This document shows, piece by piece, positions 9,323-17,438 of a stretch of 55,504 nt of DNA. Every line of letters begins with the position of its first letter. Position 1 is the first letter of the stretch. The stretch lies in the NCBI RefSeq assembly GCF_001939115.1, contig NZ_MQTZ01000018.1, positions 1 to 55,504 on the forward strand, written 5' to 3'. Made by a program: the position numbers and the translations under genes. This stretch comes from Leptolyngbya sp. 'hensonii'. GTDB taxonomy: Bacteria > Cyanobacteriota > Cyanobacteriia > GCF-001939115. Below the pieces are notes generated by a model. The model ran no database searches and had not been told where the DNA came from. It worked only from the letters and a program-made list of their open reading frames with translations.

Positions 9323-10600
9323 CTACACTACCTTAAACTTGACCCAGCCTGGGACAAACTTAATTGCGCCACTGGAGCCTACAACTGTGCGGCGAGACTT
9401 GGGAGCCTCAAAACCAGGAGCTTTAAGGCCACAGGTATCTCGGATTTCCATTCTCAAGTTATCGTCCAGTAACAGGTTAACGGTAGTTCCGGCCATGCCA
9501 CTGGCCCAGCCGACCCGTAGGCTAAAAGGACATTGCTCCGGTTCATACAATGTTCGAATGTCGCTGAAATCAAGATTTTTCCCCTGCGCATTGGGATTAT
9601 TCTTCACTTCCTGCCAATAATAGTGCTCGTGATCCCATTGGTCTTGGGCAAATTCCTGGCAAATCTTGAGCAGATCCTCGATCGTCTGAAAGGGCAGGGT
9701 CATCCTCTGACTATGACGAAACCAAGAGAGCATGGTTTCGTCGAGGGTAATCGTAAATTGGGTTTGCGCTAATCGAACCATTTCTGTATAGATCGAGGCT
9801 CTATACTTGGCTTTCCAATCAGGAAAGTGGCTGGAGACAATTACTTCCGTTGTAATGGCTTGATTAATCGCACCCTTTTGGCCTCTTTTGTTGACAATTT
9901 CCTGTTCGATTAAAGGATCTGAGTCAGTCACATGAACTGCCCGCATAAAATCTGTATTCGGACCTTCTCTGGCAGAAACGGGTTTTCCCTGATAGATGAG
10001 ATCAAAGTCAGCAAAGAGCCGGTTCATAAATAAGCTATCGTCTGTAAATTTAGCCCGGTGTCTGAGTTCCCCCATGCTTTTGCGGAGTCGGCTTTCGATG
10101 GCACTGATTTGATTCTGTTGCGGGACGTTAAATCGCTCAGCATGCTTGAGCAGGTAGTAGGCGATCGCTGTTCGTATAGCCCCTTTAAGGGAAGAGCCAG
10201 GAATATAAAGCTGCCCCAAACCATTGCGAATCATCGGACGCAATTCGGTAATCTTCTCTCCTGTCCACTTGGCGCTAATCAAGTGTTCGGGGAAGAGACG
10301 ATCACCCTCACTGGTGAGGGCAGTTTGCCAGCGATCGCCAAAGGTATCTTCCAACAGGGATGTAATGTCTCCCCGGTCTTCAACTCGCTGAATGAAATCA
10401 TCCAAGCGTCCCCGTTCTTTTAATGCCCTGGCCAGGGCATTTTGATCAGGAAGATAAACTCGCCGTCCCGTTTGCACACATTCAAAGGGATTTAACTTCG
10501 ATACGGCTGACCCAATATGCAAAATGGGACTGGTCAGTTGAATTCGACAAGTCTTATAAACATCTGGTTTGGTGAGGACAAAATCAGGGGCTTGGGTCAT
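9323..10600 (-). CDS. csm5: Type III-A RAMP protein Csm5
   Basis: I start it at ATG 10600 (425 residues); an upstream TTG at 10627 is less likely. It has the Csm5 hallmarks: SPILHIGSAVSKLNPFEC near the N-terminus, then YIPGSSLKGAIRTAIAYYLL (RAMP motif), and a C-terminal region with GWASGMAG. Csm5 caps the 3' end of the crRNA in the Csm complex and recruits nucleases for maturation. The first 17 bases overlap the 3' end of a VapC remnant (stop at 10584), so the original csm4-csm5 junction has been replaced. Confidence 0.88.
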   Translation of the reverse strand: MTQAPDFVLTKPDVYKTCRIQLTSPILHIGSAVSKLNPFECVQTGRRVYLPDQNALARALKERGRLDDFIQRVEDRGDITSLLEDTFGDRWQTALTSEGDRLFPEHLISAKWTGEKITELRPMIRNGLGQLYIPGSSLKGAIRTAIAYYLLKHAERFNVPQQNQISAIESRLRKSMGELRHRAKFTDDSLFMNRLFADFDLIYQGKPVSAREGPNTDFMRAVHVTDSDPLIEQEIVNKRGQKGAINQAITTEVIVSSHFPDWKAKYRASIYTEMVRLAQTQFTITLDETMLSWFRHSQRMTLPFQTIEDLLKICQEFAQDQWDHEHYYWQEVKNNPNAQGKNLDFSDIRTLYEPEQCPFSLRVGWASGMAGTTVNLLLDDNLRMEIRDTCGLKAPGFEAPKSRRTVVGSSGAIKFVPGWVKFKVV

Positions 10601-10926
10601 ACCAGTTCTCAACTTGAAGGCCAGCAAAGTTTTGATAATCTGAAACGTTATCTGTTACCAGGACCAACTGATTTGTTTTAGAGATCGCAGCAATTTGCCC
10701 ATCTACAAAGGGAGGTGTTCGTCCCATTGCGAGACCAATCATGCACTCGTACTGCTTCCCAAAGGTTAGGTTTTTTTCTGATCCAGAGATCGTAGTTTTC
10801 AGTAGAAATCAAAACTGCAATTCGCTGACCAAGGTGGGTTAATTCAATTGTATTTCCCAGTTGAATTTCAGTTTGAATTTTGTCAAACTGGCTTTGAAGC
10901 TGGTTAATGGAATATTGATAAGTCAT
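10584..10926 (-). pseudogene. Decayed VapBC-type toxin-antitoxin remnant
   Basis: The 5' part (10926 leftward) encodes a Phd/YefM-type antitoxin N-terminus, MTYQYSINQLQSQFDKIQTE with LGQRIAVLIS; this frame runs out at 10678 in unrelated residues. In another frame, from ATG 10742 to TGA 10584, lies a PIN-domain C-terminus: PPFVDGQIAAISKTNQLVLV, then TDN-SDYQNFAGLQVENWYD. The PIN N-terminus with its first acidic residues is missing, so the toxin cannot be active. It lies inside the csm operon between csm4 and csm5. The antitoxin N-terminus might still be expressed. Confidence 0.8.
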
Positions 10927-10960
10927 ATTTCCCCCCTCGCGAAGTCAATTAGATGTTTTT

Positions 10961-12040
10961 TCACGCTTTAACTGGCAAACTTACAGCAATTCCACTGCGG
11001 TAGATCTTGTGGGTATTGAAATTCTCAGGCGTAACATCAGCGAGTTTGCCCTGGGGTTTGTCTGAGAAAACAGACCCCTCCACAAACATTTGGACAGATT
11101 TTCGTCGTTGTTGCCGACCTGAGAAGGGAGAAGTAATCCATCCGCCTCGCTCCTGCAATTCGTAACTGGCTTCTTGAAACAAACTGCTTTTAGCTGTAAT
11201 TGCATCATCCCAAAAGACACTGAGTAGACTGTGGCGATTCGCTTCAGGAATGGTGATTAGATCATTCCACTGGGAGGGAAGATCCAGCCATTCCGCCTCA
11301 AATCGCCCTGCTCCGCTTGATCGCTCTCCACCTAATCCTTCTTCGCCCAGGAAATTCAGTGTCGTGTGAAGTTCTTCCTCCAGAGCTGAATTTGCTTCAG
11401 GAAGATGGAGGAGAAAATAAAGCCCTGAAAGGCTTTTAACCCTGTTGCCATTTTGTTCTGATTGATAATGGACAAACCCTGTGTGGTAGAAGTTGGTTGC
11501 GCTGGTTGTACGATCGATCGCGACCTTGGGCAGCTTATGTTTTTCAAAAGCTTTGCCATAATCAAATGTTCCAGCCTGGTCTAAGGTCTGGCCCTTAAAT
11601 CCACTATCATTCTTCTTAGTTTTAGCTATCAGTTGGCAACGATCTCTGGCTGTAAAACCCTCACCTTGGTACCATTTTTGCCAAATTTCTAAGGGTAAAA
11701 ACTTCAGACCTTTGAAGGTTTTGGCAAAATCCATATCATCCTCTCCAGCGGGATAGTTTTTGGGCAAAGCCACTGGACGAGGAAGATAGTAAATGGATTG
11801 GTTGTTGACTTCACGATAGATAAAGGTGGAACTGAGGCGAAAGGGAGGTTCTGCTTCAGTCTGGAAGCGATCGAGCAGGTTCTCAACAGGATATCCCAGG
11901 CGAGCATAGATGGTGATCAGGGCACTGAACAGGGTATCCGATCGGACCCGTTCGCTGGTTTCTTCCAGGCCAATCCCTAACTCACCAAAATGAACTGGAT
12001 TTTGCCCAAACTTGAGTTTTACTATTTTCCACCTTTTCAT
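10961..12040 (-). CDS. csm4: Type III-A RAMP protein Csm4
   Basis: This 359-residue protein starts with a RAMP strand (MKRWKIVKLKFGQNPVHFGE) and the conserved ERVRSDTLFSALI near residue 30. It has a glycine-rich loop GLGGERSSGAGRFE around 240-253. Csm4 binds the 5' handle of the crRNA and contacts Cas10. It follows csm3 by eight bases. The downstream gap to csm5 (360 bp) is filled by the VapBC remnant, whereas csm4-csm5 are usually adjacent. Confidence 0.9.
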   Translation of the reverse strand: MKRWKIVKLKFGQNPVHFGELGIGLEETSERVRSDTLFSALITIYARLGYPVENLLDRFQTEAEPPFRLSSTFIYREVNNQSIYYLPRPVALPKNYPAGEDDMDFAKTFKGLKFLPLEIWQKWYQGEGFTARDRCQLIAKTKKNDSGFKGQTLDQAGTFDYGKAFEKHKLPKVAIDRTTSATNFYHTGFVHYQSEQNGNRVKSLSGLYFLLHLPEANSALEEELHTTLNFLGEEGLGGERSSGAGRFEAEWLDLPSQWNDLITIPEANRHSLLSVFWDDAITAKSSLFQEASYELQERGGWITSPFSGRQQRRKSVQMFVEGSVFSDKPQGKLADVTPENFNTHKIYRSGIAVSLPVKA

Positions 12041-12048
12041 CGCCTACC

Positions 12049-13053
12049 TCAAACAGTTGGCAGTAGATCTTGAATTTCATTGAATTTTTCAGGCAATTTA
12101 GAAGTATTCTCAATTGGAGCTTCTAAAGCGTTATGAGAAGGCAAAACTAGTATAGTGTTCTGATTAGAGGATACGAGTCGATAATCTCGATAGTGAAATA
12201 GTAAGTTCTCAAAACTGACTTTACCGTAACCACGAGAACCATGACCACCTAATGCATCATCCTCTAAAATAAAAATTGCTTGCAATAAGTTCTTCAGATC
12301 CGTTCGAGCATCATTTAAAGACTTGGCAACATCTTCCGCTGATTTATTTTCACTTTCAACGGTATAAACCATTTCAAAGTCAAATCTAGCTCCTTTAGGA
12401 ACACGTTCTATTTGTCTTGGATTTGCTGCTGCTGTAATTCGATCCAAACCGTTCTCAAACTTCCATTCAGTCATGTAAAGCCCAGTATCAATTTTCTCAA
12501 GTCTGGAAGCATTCAAGAGATGACAATCCCGAACAATCAAATGAGCAGGTGAATTTCGTCCTTTAGCGTAAGAGAATTCTTCACCACTCTCTTCTAAGTC
12601 AGTACGGGGAAGCTTACGAAGGTCATTAACGCGATCTAAACCCTCTGAATCAATGATAGAAGTTTTAAGCCAGCAGTTATTTCCTGTAGAACCAAAAACT
12701 CTGCTGACAGGGCAATTTCGAGCACCAGTAAATTTAATGGGTGCAGTATTTTGTCCGAGTTCTGTGTAACCATCTTCCAAATCGTCACTCTCGTAGCGGT
12801 AAGTCCCTGAACCTCCTTTGCGATTTATAGGTTTTCCCTCTAATCGCTCCAGGATTGATCTGAGCTTTCCCTTAAGGGAGGAACCAGGAATATACGGCTG
12901 ACGAGTCAAAGGATCTCGAATTACAGGTTTATCTAGTCCACCAATATCAAGGTTTTCACCACCTCCACCAATGTGTAAGCCAGTTTCAACAACTAACTCA
13001 CCTTTGATAAAGAGTTTTCCTAACAGAAATTTTTGTTGCATCATCATAATCAC
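12049..13053 (-). CDS. csm3: Type III-A backbone RNase Csm3
   Basis: This 334-residue RAMP protein has GLHIGGGGENLDIGGLDKPV; Asp41 aligns with the catalytic Asp33 of Streptococcus thermophilus Csm3, so target-RNA cleavage should be intact. The next motif, YIPGSSLKGKLRSIL, and the glycine loop ALGGHGSRGYGKVSF are also present. It is longer than typical Csm3 (about 220 residues), with extra sequence around 75-150. Csm3 forms the helical backbone and cuts RNA at 6-nt intervals. It overlaps csm2 by four bases. Confidence 0.92.
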   Translation of the reverse strand: MIMMMQQKFLLGKLFIKGELVVETGLHIGGGGENLDIGGLDKPVIRDPLTRQPYIPGSSLKGKLRSILERLEGKPINRKGGSGTYRYESDDLEDGYTELGQNTAPIKFTGARNCPVSRVFGSTGNNCWLKTSIIDSEGLDRVNDLRKLPRTDLEESGEEFSYAKGRNSPAHLIVRDCHLLNASRLEKIDTGLYMTEWKFENGLDRITAAANPRQIERVPKGARFDFEMVYTVESENKSAEDVAKSLNDARTDLKNLLQAIFILEDDALGGHGSRGYGKVSFENLLFHYRDYRLVSSNQNTILVLPSHNALEAPIENTSKLPEKFNEIQDLLPTV

Positions 13054-13598
13054 TCTCCACCTGCCTCTTTGTGATAAGCAATAATCGCTTCAACCAATTG
13101 AACTAGCCTCTCAAAATCCTTCGGTGATTTCACTTTCTCTTTAATTGCAACAGTGATAACATCACTAAATTCTTTGGCGGGATTGACCTTATCCTTTTTT
13201 TTCATCTCCTCTCGTTTTCGAGCAGCAGCATAAGCCAGTTGGGGTTGAAGAAAAGCAATATCATTATCTACTATGGAAAACTCATCTCCTCGATTCAATC
13301 GAGCTTCAATTTGTTTCACTGCATCTAGAAATCTTCGCAGATGATTAGTTTTTAACTCATGTTTTTTAAGGTGTATGCCAAATTTTCTGGCTTGTTCAAC
13401 AAGCGTACGGACTTGATATTGATGTAATCCAGACTCTAATTTTTTAATAGTTGTCTGAATTTCACTTGTGATATTTGTAACCTCATCACTTTGCTCAACA
13501 GATTCTGGTTTTTGTTGAACACTTTGATTTGATCCAAGCGACTGTTTCTGATGAATTTGCGGAGAAGATCTTGTAGGTCGGTTGAGTGGTTGTGTCAT
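13050..13598 (-). CDS. csm2: Type III-A small subunit Csm2
   Basis: This 182-residue, lysine- and glutamate-rich helical protein has an extended, polar N-terminus (about 50 residues of Gln/Ser). The C-terminal core, with LKTNHLRRFLDAVKQIEA and FLQPQLAYAAARKRE, is the Csm2 pattern. Csm2 forms the inner filament that lies along the target RNA. It has a four-base overlap with csm3. The long low-complexity N-terminus is unusual, since most Csm2 are 120-150 residues. Confidence 0.87.
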   Translation of the reverse strand: MTQPLNRPTRSSPQIHQKQSLGSNQSVQQKPESVEQSDEVTNITSEIQTTIKKLESGLHQYQVRTLVEQARKFGIHLKKHELKTNHLRRFLDAVKQIEARLNRGDEFSIVDNDIAFLQPQLAYAAARKREEMKKKDKVNPAKEFSDVITVAIKEKVKSPKDFERLVQLVEAIIAYHKEAGGE

Positions 13599-13642
13599 AA
13601 ATGTGATGTCTAAGTGATTAATTCAAGTGGGCGCGTAGAAAA

Positions 13643-14206
13643 TTACACTTGCAAAACCTGATCAAGAGTCAGAGCCAGTTCGGGGAAAATTTGAGACTCA
13701 ATCCGATCGCTGCCCCGATATTCCTGCCCCTCATACAGACCGTCTACCAGTTGAAGAATCGTGATTTTCTGCTCTGCCGGATCGACAATCCAGTATTCAG
13801 GAATGCCAAAGGAGGCATATTCAGCTCGTTTGAAGCGATAGTCTCGCTTGATGGAGTCGGGGCTAACCACTTCCACGGCTAAAAGGACTCCTGATTCAAG
13901 TACCGCTGAAACATTCAGATAGGGCTGCATTTGCTCTAACGGAACAATACAAAGATCGGGCAGTCTGGATCGACGAACAGATGTTCTCACGCCCACCAAT
14001 TGCAGCGGTATCCAGGGAAATTGGAGCCGATTAATTTCATTCAGTAAAATATTGCTGAGAAACGTGAGAATGATTGCATGAAGACCGATAGGTGGATTCA
14101 TCAGAATCAGTGCTCCATCCTCTAGTTCATAGTGATTATCTGTACCGTCGTTGTAGGACAGGTACTCCTCAAAGGTGAGTTTTGGGGTCGTTAGTGTGGA
14201 TGTCAT
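13643..14206 (-). CDS. Uma2 family (DUF820) protein inside the csm operon
   Basis: This 187-residue Uma2 protein has LTFEEYLSYNDGTDNHYELEDG, then the nuclease-like LPDLCIVPLEQ, ESGVLLAVEVVSPDSIKRDY and FGIPEYWIVDP. It is squeezed between cas10 (3 bp upstream) and csm2 (44 bp downstream) and is collinear with them, so it is co-transcribed. Uma2 is not a Csm component, and this looks like an insertion tolerated in the operon. Its last 23 coding bases recur as a scrap at 24293-24315. Confidence 0.88.
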   Translation of the reverse strand: MTSTLTTPKLTFEEYLSYNDGTDNHYELEDGALILMNPPIGLHAIILTFLSNILLNEINRLQFPWIPLQLVGVRTSVRRSRLPDLCIVPLEQMQPYLNVSAVLESGVLLAVEVVSPDSIKRDYRFKRAEYASFGIPEYWIVDPAEQKITILQLVDGLYEGQEYRGSDRIESQIFPELALTLDQVLQV

Positions 14207-14209
14207 AGG

Positions 14210-16612
14210 TTAAGTACTGCGAGTCAGGAGTTCAATCCAGGTGGCGATCGCCCGGAAGTAGGGCGCATTGTAGGGGCTTTTCAGCGAAGTGCGAACAGGT
14301 TGAAAACTCTCGCTATCTCTGATGCGACTAGGCAAACGGGCTAGAGTGTAAGCAATCTTAGGCAAGTGTAAATAGTAGCGAATCTCCTGTTGCTGAGTCT
14401 TTAACTGCTTCAATTTTGGAGCCTCATCCGTTTTGGGAGTCTGCGCTTTCTTAAAGTCATCTATCTCGCGTTGCTTTTCCTTAACGGCGTGTTCTTGCAC
14501 TTCAGCCGTAATGAGAAGATTGCGAACAAAACTGCGAGATTGATTGTCTGATAGCTCATCCGTTTGAAGTTGGCTCACAAATGGAAAGATTCCTAACCAT
14601 TGCGGTTGATCTTTAGCGTCTAAATGCTTCTTAGCATGATCATCTAATTGCTTAATCGCTCGATCTACTTGATCTGGAGTTGTCGCCCCTAACCACTCGT
14701 CCCACTTAAAAGCAGTACCAAATAGCCCTAAACTATCACGCCCGTTTCCCTTCGCCTGGTCTTCTGCTTCCCCAGATTCTTCCGCAGCCTGATATAAGGG
14801 GAATTTTGGGATTTCAAGACTGATGCCACCAGAAAGGGTTATGTCTGGATGATTACCTGTATAGGCTCGGAAAGATTGATAAACATCAAAAGCAAACTCA
14901 ACCACTTCATTCCAGGAGCCAGCCACAAAAAGATCATCGCCTCCAGCATAAATAAATAATAGGTTTCTACGATCGTTTGTGGTTAGCAATTTGAACTTAA
15001 ATGACTCAGATTGGCTTGAAAAATTTTTCCAGCGATCGTCTGCTAGACTATTCAGATAAACCTTGAAGAAATAGCTCATCTGACGGGATAAACCTGCCAA
15101 TTTTGGTAAAGAATAACTTTGTAGCCCTTTCGCAAAAATTTTGCCTAATTTATCCACGTCCATCCGAAGGTAACCAACCCGGTTAATGCCTTCAGCCAGA
15201 TTAGCAAACTCATCCGCTGTCATAATTCCAGGTAAGATTTGCTTTCCATCTTCAACCTCACCTTCCTCCATGAAAGCGCTCTGTTGTGCATAGTTGCCTA
15301 GCAAGAGTGGAATAGCAGTGCTGCCCTGGTCAGTCTGATAATCTTCAATCCTCCAATTATTGACCAGTAAAAAGGATGCAGATGCAACAGTTTGAAGAGC
15401 TTCCTCTCGATTTCTAAACAGGTTATAGTAAACTTCTCGATTCACTAAATGAACATATCTGCGGGCAAGAGGTTTGCCTTCAGTTCGGATAATTGCGTTC
15501 GTTTGTAAGATTTGCTGACCTAAGCGGAACATTCGCCTGCAAGTGCCACAAGCAAGTACATTACTATCTTTTGTTAGAGGCTTTAAATCAGCTTCATCAT
15601 CACGATGACAAACTTTGCAGGGTTCGTAGCTTACTTTCTTTTGGAGGAGAACTGGCAAACTCTCACAAAACCTAACTGTCTTACGTTGATTTACTTTATC
15701 AATCGCCTGTTGCCAGACCTTTTGAAATTCCGGCGTTGCAATTATGTTTAAGTTAAATGTTTCATGGTCTAAAGCGAGAAATACTTTACCCTGAAACTCT
15801 TTTCGCAACCATTGATTGATATCTTGACGAACGCTATCAATTTTTCCTTGAATTCCTTGTATCGGAGCTAGTAGGTATAAGTTACCTCCTCCAGCATAGA
15901 TAACATTGCTACGGGGGAGCTTCAGAGTGATCAAGAGTTGTTGAACGACCTCTTCTGTTACTAACTCTAAATAGAAACTACGGGCACGCAGAGACTTTAA
16001 CGCACCATCGGACGAAATAGTATAGATGAATTTTTGGATGCCCGATAAATCCCCAGCAACCAGACTCAACTGCTCAGTATCGGGATTATCTGCCAAAGCA
16101 GCTGCGATCGCAGCGGTGATTCTCATCTGATCGATCAATGCCACATCGGGCTGCCCAAAGCTGAGAAAGGACCCATATTTCTCCAAGAACACAGTCAGGA
16201 GGGAAAGGTTTTCCCAGTCTGCTTGGGTCAAGCTCTCTAGGGCCGTTTTGATTTTTCCCTTCAGTTCACTTAAATCGGGCAGATCAGTCTGAGGGTAAGG
16301 AATCGGAGGATTGGCATCTTCAATTGCGATCGCAGGGCAATAGTGAATTTTTGCTTTATGCTCTTCTTCGCCTTGCTTCGGCAGTCTGACCTGGTCAAAC
16401 AGTAGACATAAGGCTCCAATTTCTGCATCCTGCCAACCCAGGATTTTCATGGCCCGATCGACGGCTGGTACTAAATTTTCAGGTTGATAGCTAAAACGAG
16501 CCTCTACCCAGATCGCTAGACGAGCGATCGCCTGTTGTGCAACCTGAAGCGCTGCCTGATAGGAAGATAACTTATCCATTCCACTGAATCCAATCAAATC
16601 TTCTCGTTCCAA
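14210..16612 (-). CDS. cas10: Type III-A Cas10/Csm1, HD motif not found
   Basis: This 800-residue protein starts at TTG 16612, with an alternative ATG at 16579 (codon 12). Palm 1 begins at AGDLSGIQKFIY (187); a zinc ribbon follows (C332, C335, C355, C358); palm 2 has MDVDKLG (Asp485/487) and the cyclase motif GGDD at 557-560. The N-terminal 150 residues contain no HD or LHDIGK motif, so ssDNA cleavage is probably absent, while cyclic oligoadenylate synthesis should work. It is the first gene of the csm operon. The C-terminal D4-like helical domain is present. Confidence 0.93.
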   Translation of the reverse strand: MEREDLIGFSGMDKLSSYQAALQVAQQAIARLAIWVEARFSYQPENLVPAVDRAMKILGWQDAEIGALCLLFDQVRLPKQGEEEHKAKIHYCPAIAIEDANPPIPYPQTDLPDLSELKGKIKTALESLTQADWENLSLLTVFLEKYGSFLSFGQPDVALIDQMRITAAIAAALADNPDTEQLSLVAGDLSGIQKFIYTISSDGALKSLRARSFYLELVTEEVVQQLLITLKLPRSNVIYAGGGNLYLLAPIQGIQGKIDSVRQDINQWLRKEFQGKVFLALDHETFNLNIIATPEFQKVWQQAIDKVNQRKTVRFCESLPVLLQKKVSYEPCKVCHRDDEADLKPLTKDSNVLACGTCRRMFRLGQQILQTNAIIRTEGKPLARRYVHLVNREVYYNLFRNREEALQTVASASFLLVNNWRIEDYQTDQGSTAIPLLLGNYAQQSAFMEEGEVEDGKQILPGIMTADEFANLAEGINRVGYLRMDVDKLGKIFAKGLQSYSLPKLAGLSRQMSYFFKVYLNSLADDRWKNFSSQSESFKFKLLTTNDRRNLLFIYAGGDDLFVAGSWNEVVEFAFDVYQSFRAYTGNHPDITLSGGISLEIPKFPLYQAAEESGEAEDQAKGNGRDSLGLFGTAFKWDEWLGATTPDQVDRAIKQLDDHAKKHLDAKDQPQWLGIFPFVSQLQTDELSDNQSRSFVRNLLITAEVQEHAVKEKQREIDDFKKAQTPKTDEAPKLKQLKTQQQEIRYYLHLPKIAYTLARLPSRIRDSESFQPVRTSLKSPYNAPYFRAIATWIELLTRST

Positions 16613-16681
16613 ACTTCTTAATTCTGCCGATCGTAGCCTATGACTTGACGATCGTAGACAGGCACCCCAGGCTCGATCTCC

Positions 16682-16849
16682 CTATCTCCCCATGGCAAAG
16701 CTAAACAGCTTCTGCCACAGAACTGCAATAGGTAGATTATCCCGATCGAGATAGCAAAGTGAATTGTTGTCCAGGATATGGCAATTATCGATATTGGTAG
16801 AAAAACTCAAGATCAATTTCCACTTTTGCCCATATTTGTTAAGGGTTGT
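16682..16849 (-). other. Open 55-codon frame upstream of cas10, possible gene remnant
   Basis: Between a stop at 16850 and TAG at 16682 lies a frame containing KYGQKWKLILSFSTNIDNCH, then LCYLDRDNLPIAVLWQKLFS and FAMGR. It has no ATG but reads like the C-terminus of a real protein and points into the csm operon. I recognise no family. It could be the tail of a lost CRISPR-accessory gene. The rest of 16613-17020 shows no gene I can support and should include the csm operon promoter. Confidence 0.35.
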
Positions 16850-17020
16850 TTACTCATTCCTGGAAAAGAGCATTTTACGGTCATGCCATCGGGCTTTCCC
16901 GGTTGAGCGGTAGATGGTAGGGAACAATCATCTCAGGAAGACCTTAGCCTCTGGCCTGAAGGTACATTTAAACCTTACACCCTTGATTGAATGGGGGTCT
17001 TCCAGAGTTAACCTACCCCG

Positions 17021-17054
17021 GCCCTGCGGGCCACCCCTCCCGAGAGGGGATTTA
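17021..17054. repeat. REP-like palindromic repeat, second copy
   Basis: The plus strand has GGCCCTGCGGGCC followed by CCTCCCGAGAGGGGATTT. This is the reverse complement of the repeat at 6998-7040. A third, shorter version (CCCCTCCCAGGAGGGGATC) is at 17384-17402 beside array 2. Confidence 0.6.
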
Positions 17055-17126
17055 GGTATTGCAATCACGGATTCCTTCGAGGGGAATGGAACAGGGCAGA
17101 ATGCCGACAACTTTCCTGGATGAATG
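17053..17126 (+). promoter_or_regulatory. Duplicate of the cas6 upstream region
   Basis: This stretch matches 24316-24392, directly upstream of the second cas6. The shared blocks are AGGGGATTT, GATTCC, a G-rich GGGGATGGAA/GGGGAATGGAA block, AGGGCAGAAT versus AGGGTAGAAT, ACAACTTT and GCATGAAT/GGATGAAT. After that point the two diverge: here a 21-bp tandem repeat follows instead of a cas6 gene. It may be a leftover promoter of a deleted cas6 for array 2, or a mobile border sequence. Confidence 0.55.
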
Positions 17127-17150
17127 ATCATGTCTTCAACTTTAATGTAA

Positions 17151-17350
17151 GTCACGACAGCTTGTGTGGAGGTCACAACAGCTTGTGTGGAGGTCACAAC
17201 AGCTTGTGTGGAAGTCACGACAGCTTGTGTGGAAGTCATGGCAACTTGTGTGGAGGTCACAACAGCTTGTGTGGAGGTCACGACAGCTTGTGTGGAAGTC
17301 ATGGCAACTTGTGTGGAAGTCACGACAGCTTGTGTGGAAGTCATCCCTCG
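17151..17350. repeat. 21-bp tandem repeat (nine units plus a partial)
   Basis: Nine 21-bp units start at 17151, 17172, 17193, 17214, 17235, 17256, 17277, 17298 and 17319, with consensus GTCACGACAGCTTGTGTGGA plus G or A. Units 5 and 8 share the variant GTCATGGCAACTTGTGTGG, which implies block duplication. All units are open in both directions because 21 is a multiple of three, but no frame has a supported start, so I do not call a gene. It lies between the cas6-like upstream segment and the old end of array 2. Confidence 0.9.
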
Positions 17351-17438
17351 TGCCCAGGCTCTGCCTGAGTGTCCAGGCAGACCCACCCCTCCCAGGAGGG
17401 GATCAATCGCTACCGCTGCGGAACTTGGTAATTAGCCT

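Noticed and set aside
17120-17435. Frames on both strands across the 21-bp tandem repeat, encoding VEVTTAC or TSTQAVV repeats
   Set aside because: They follow from a repeat length divisible by three. No ribosome site or start is supported, and both strands are equally open.
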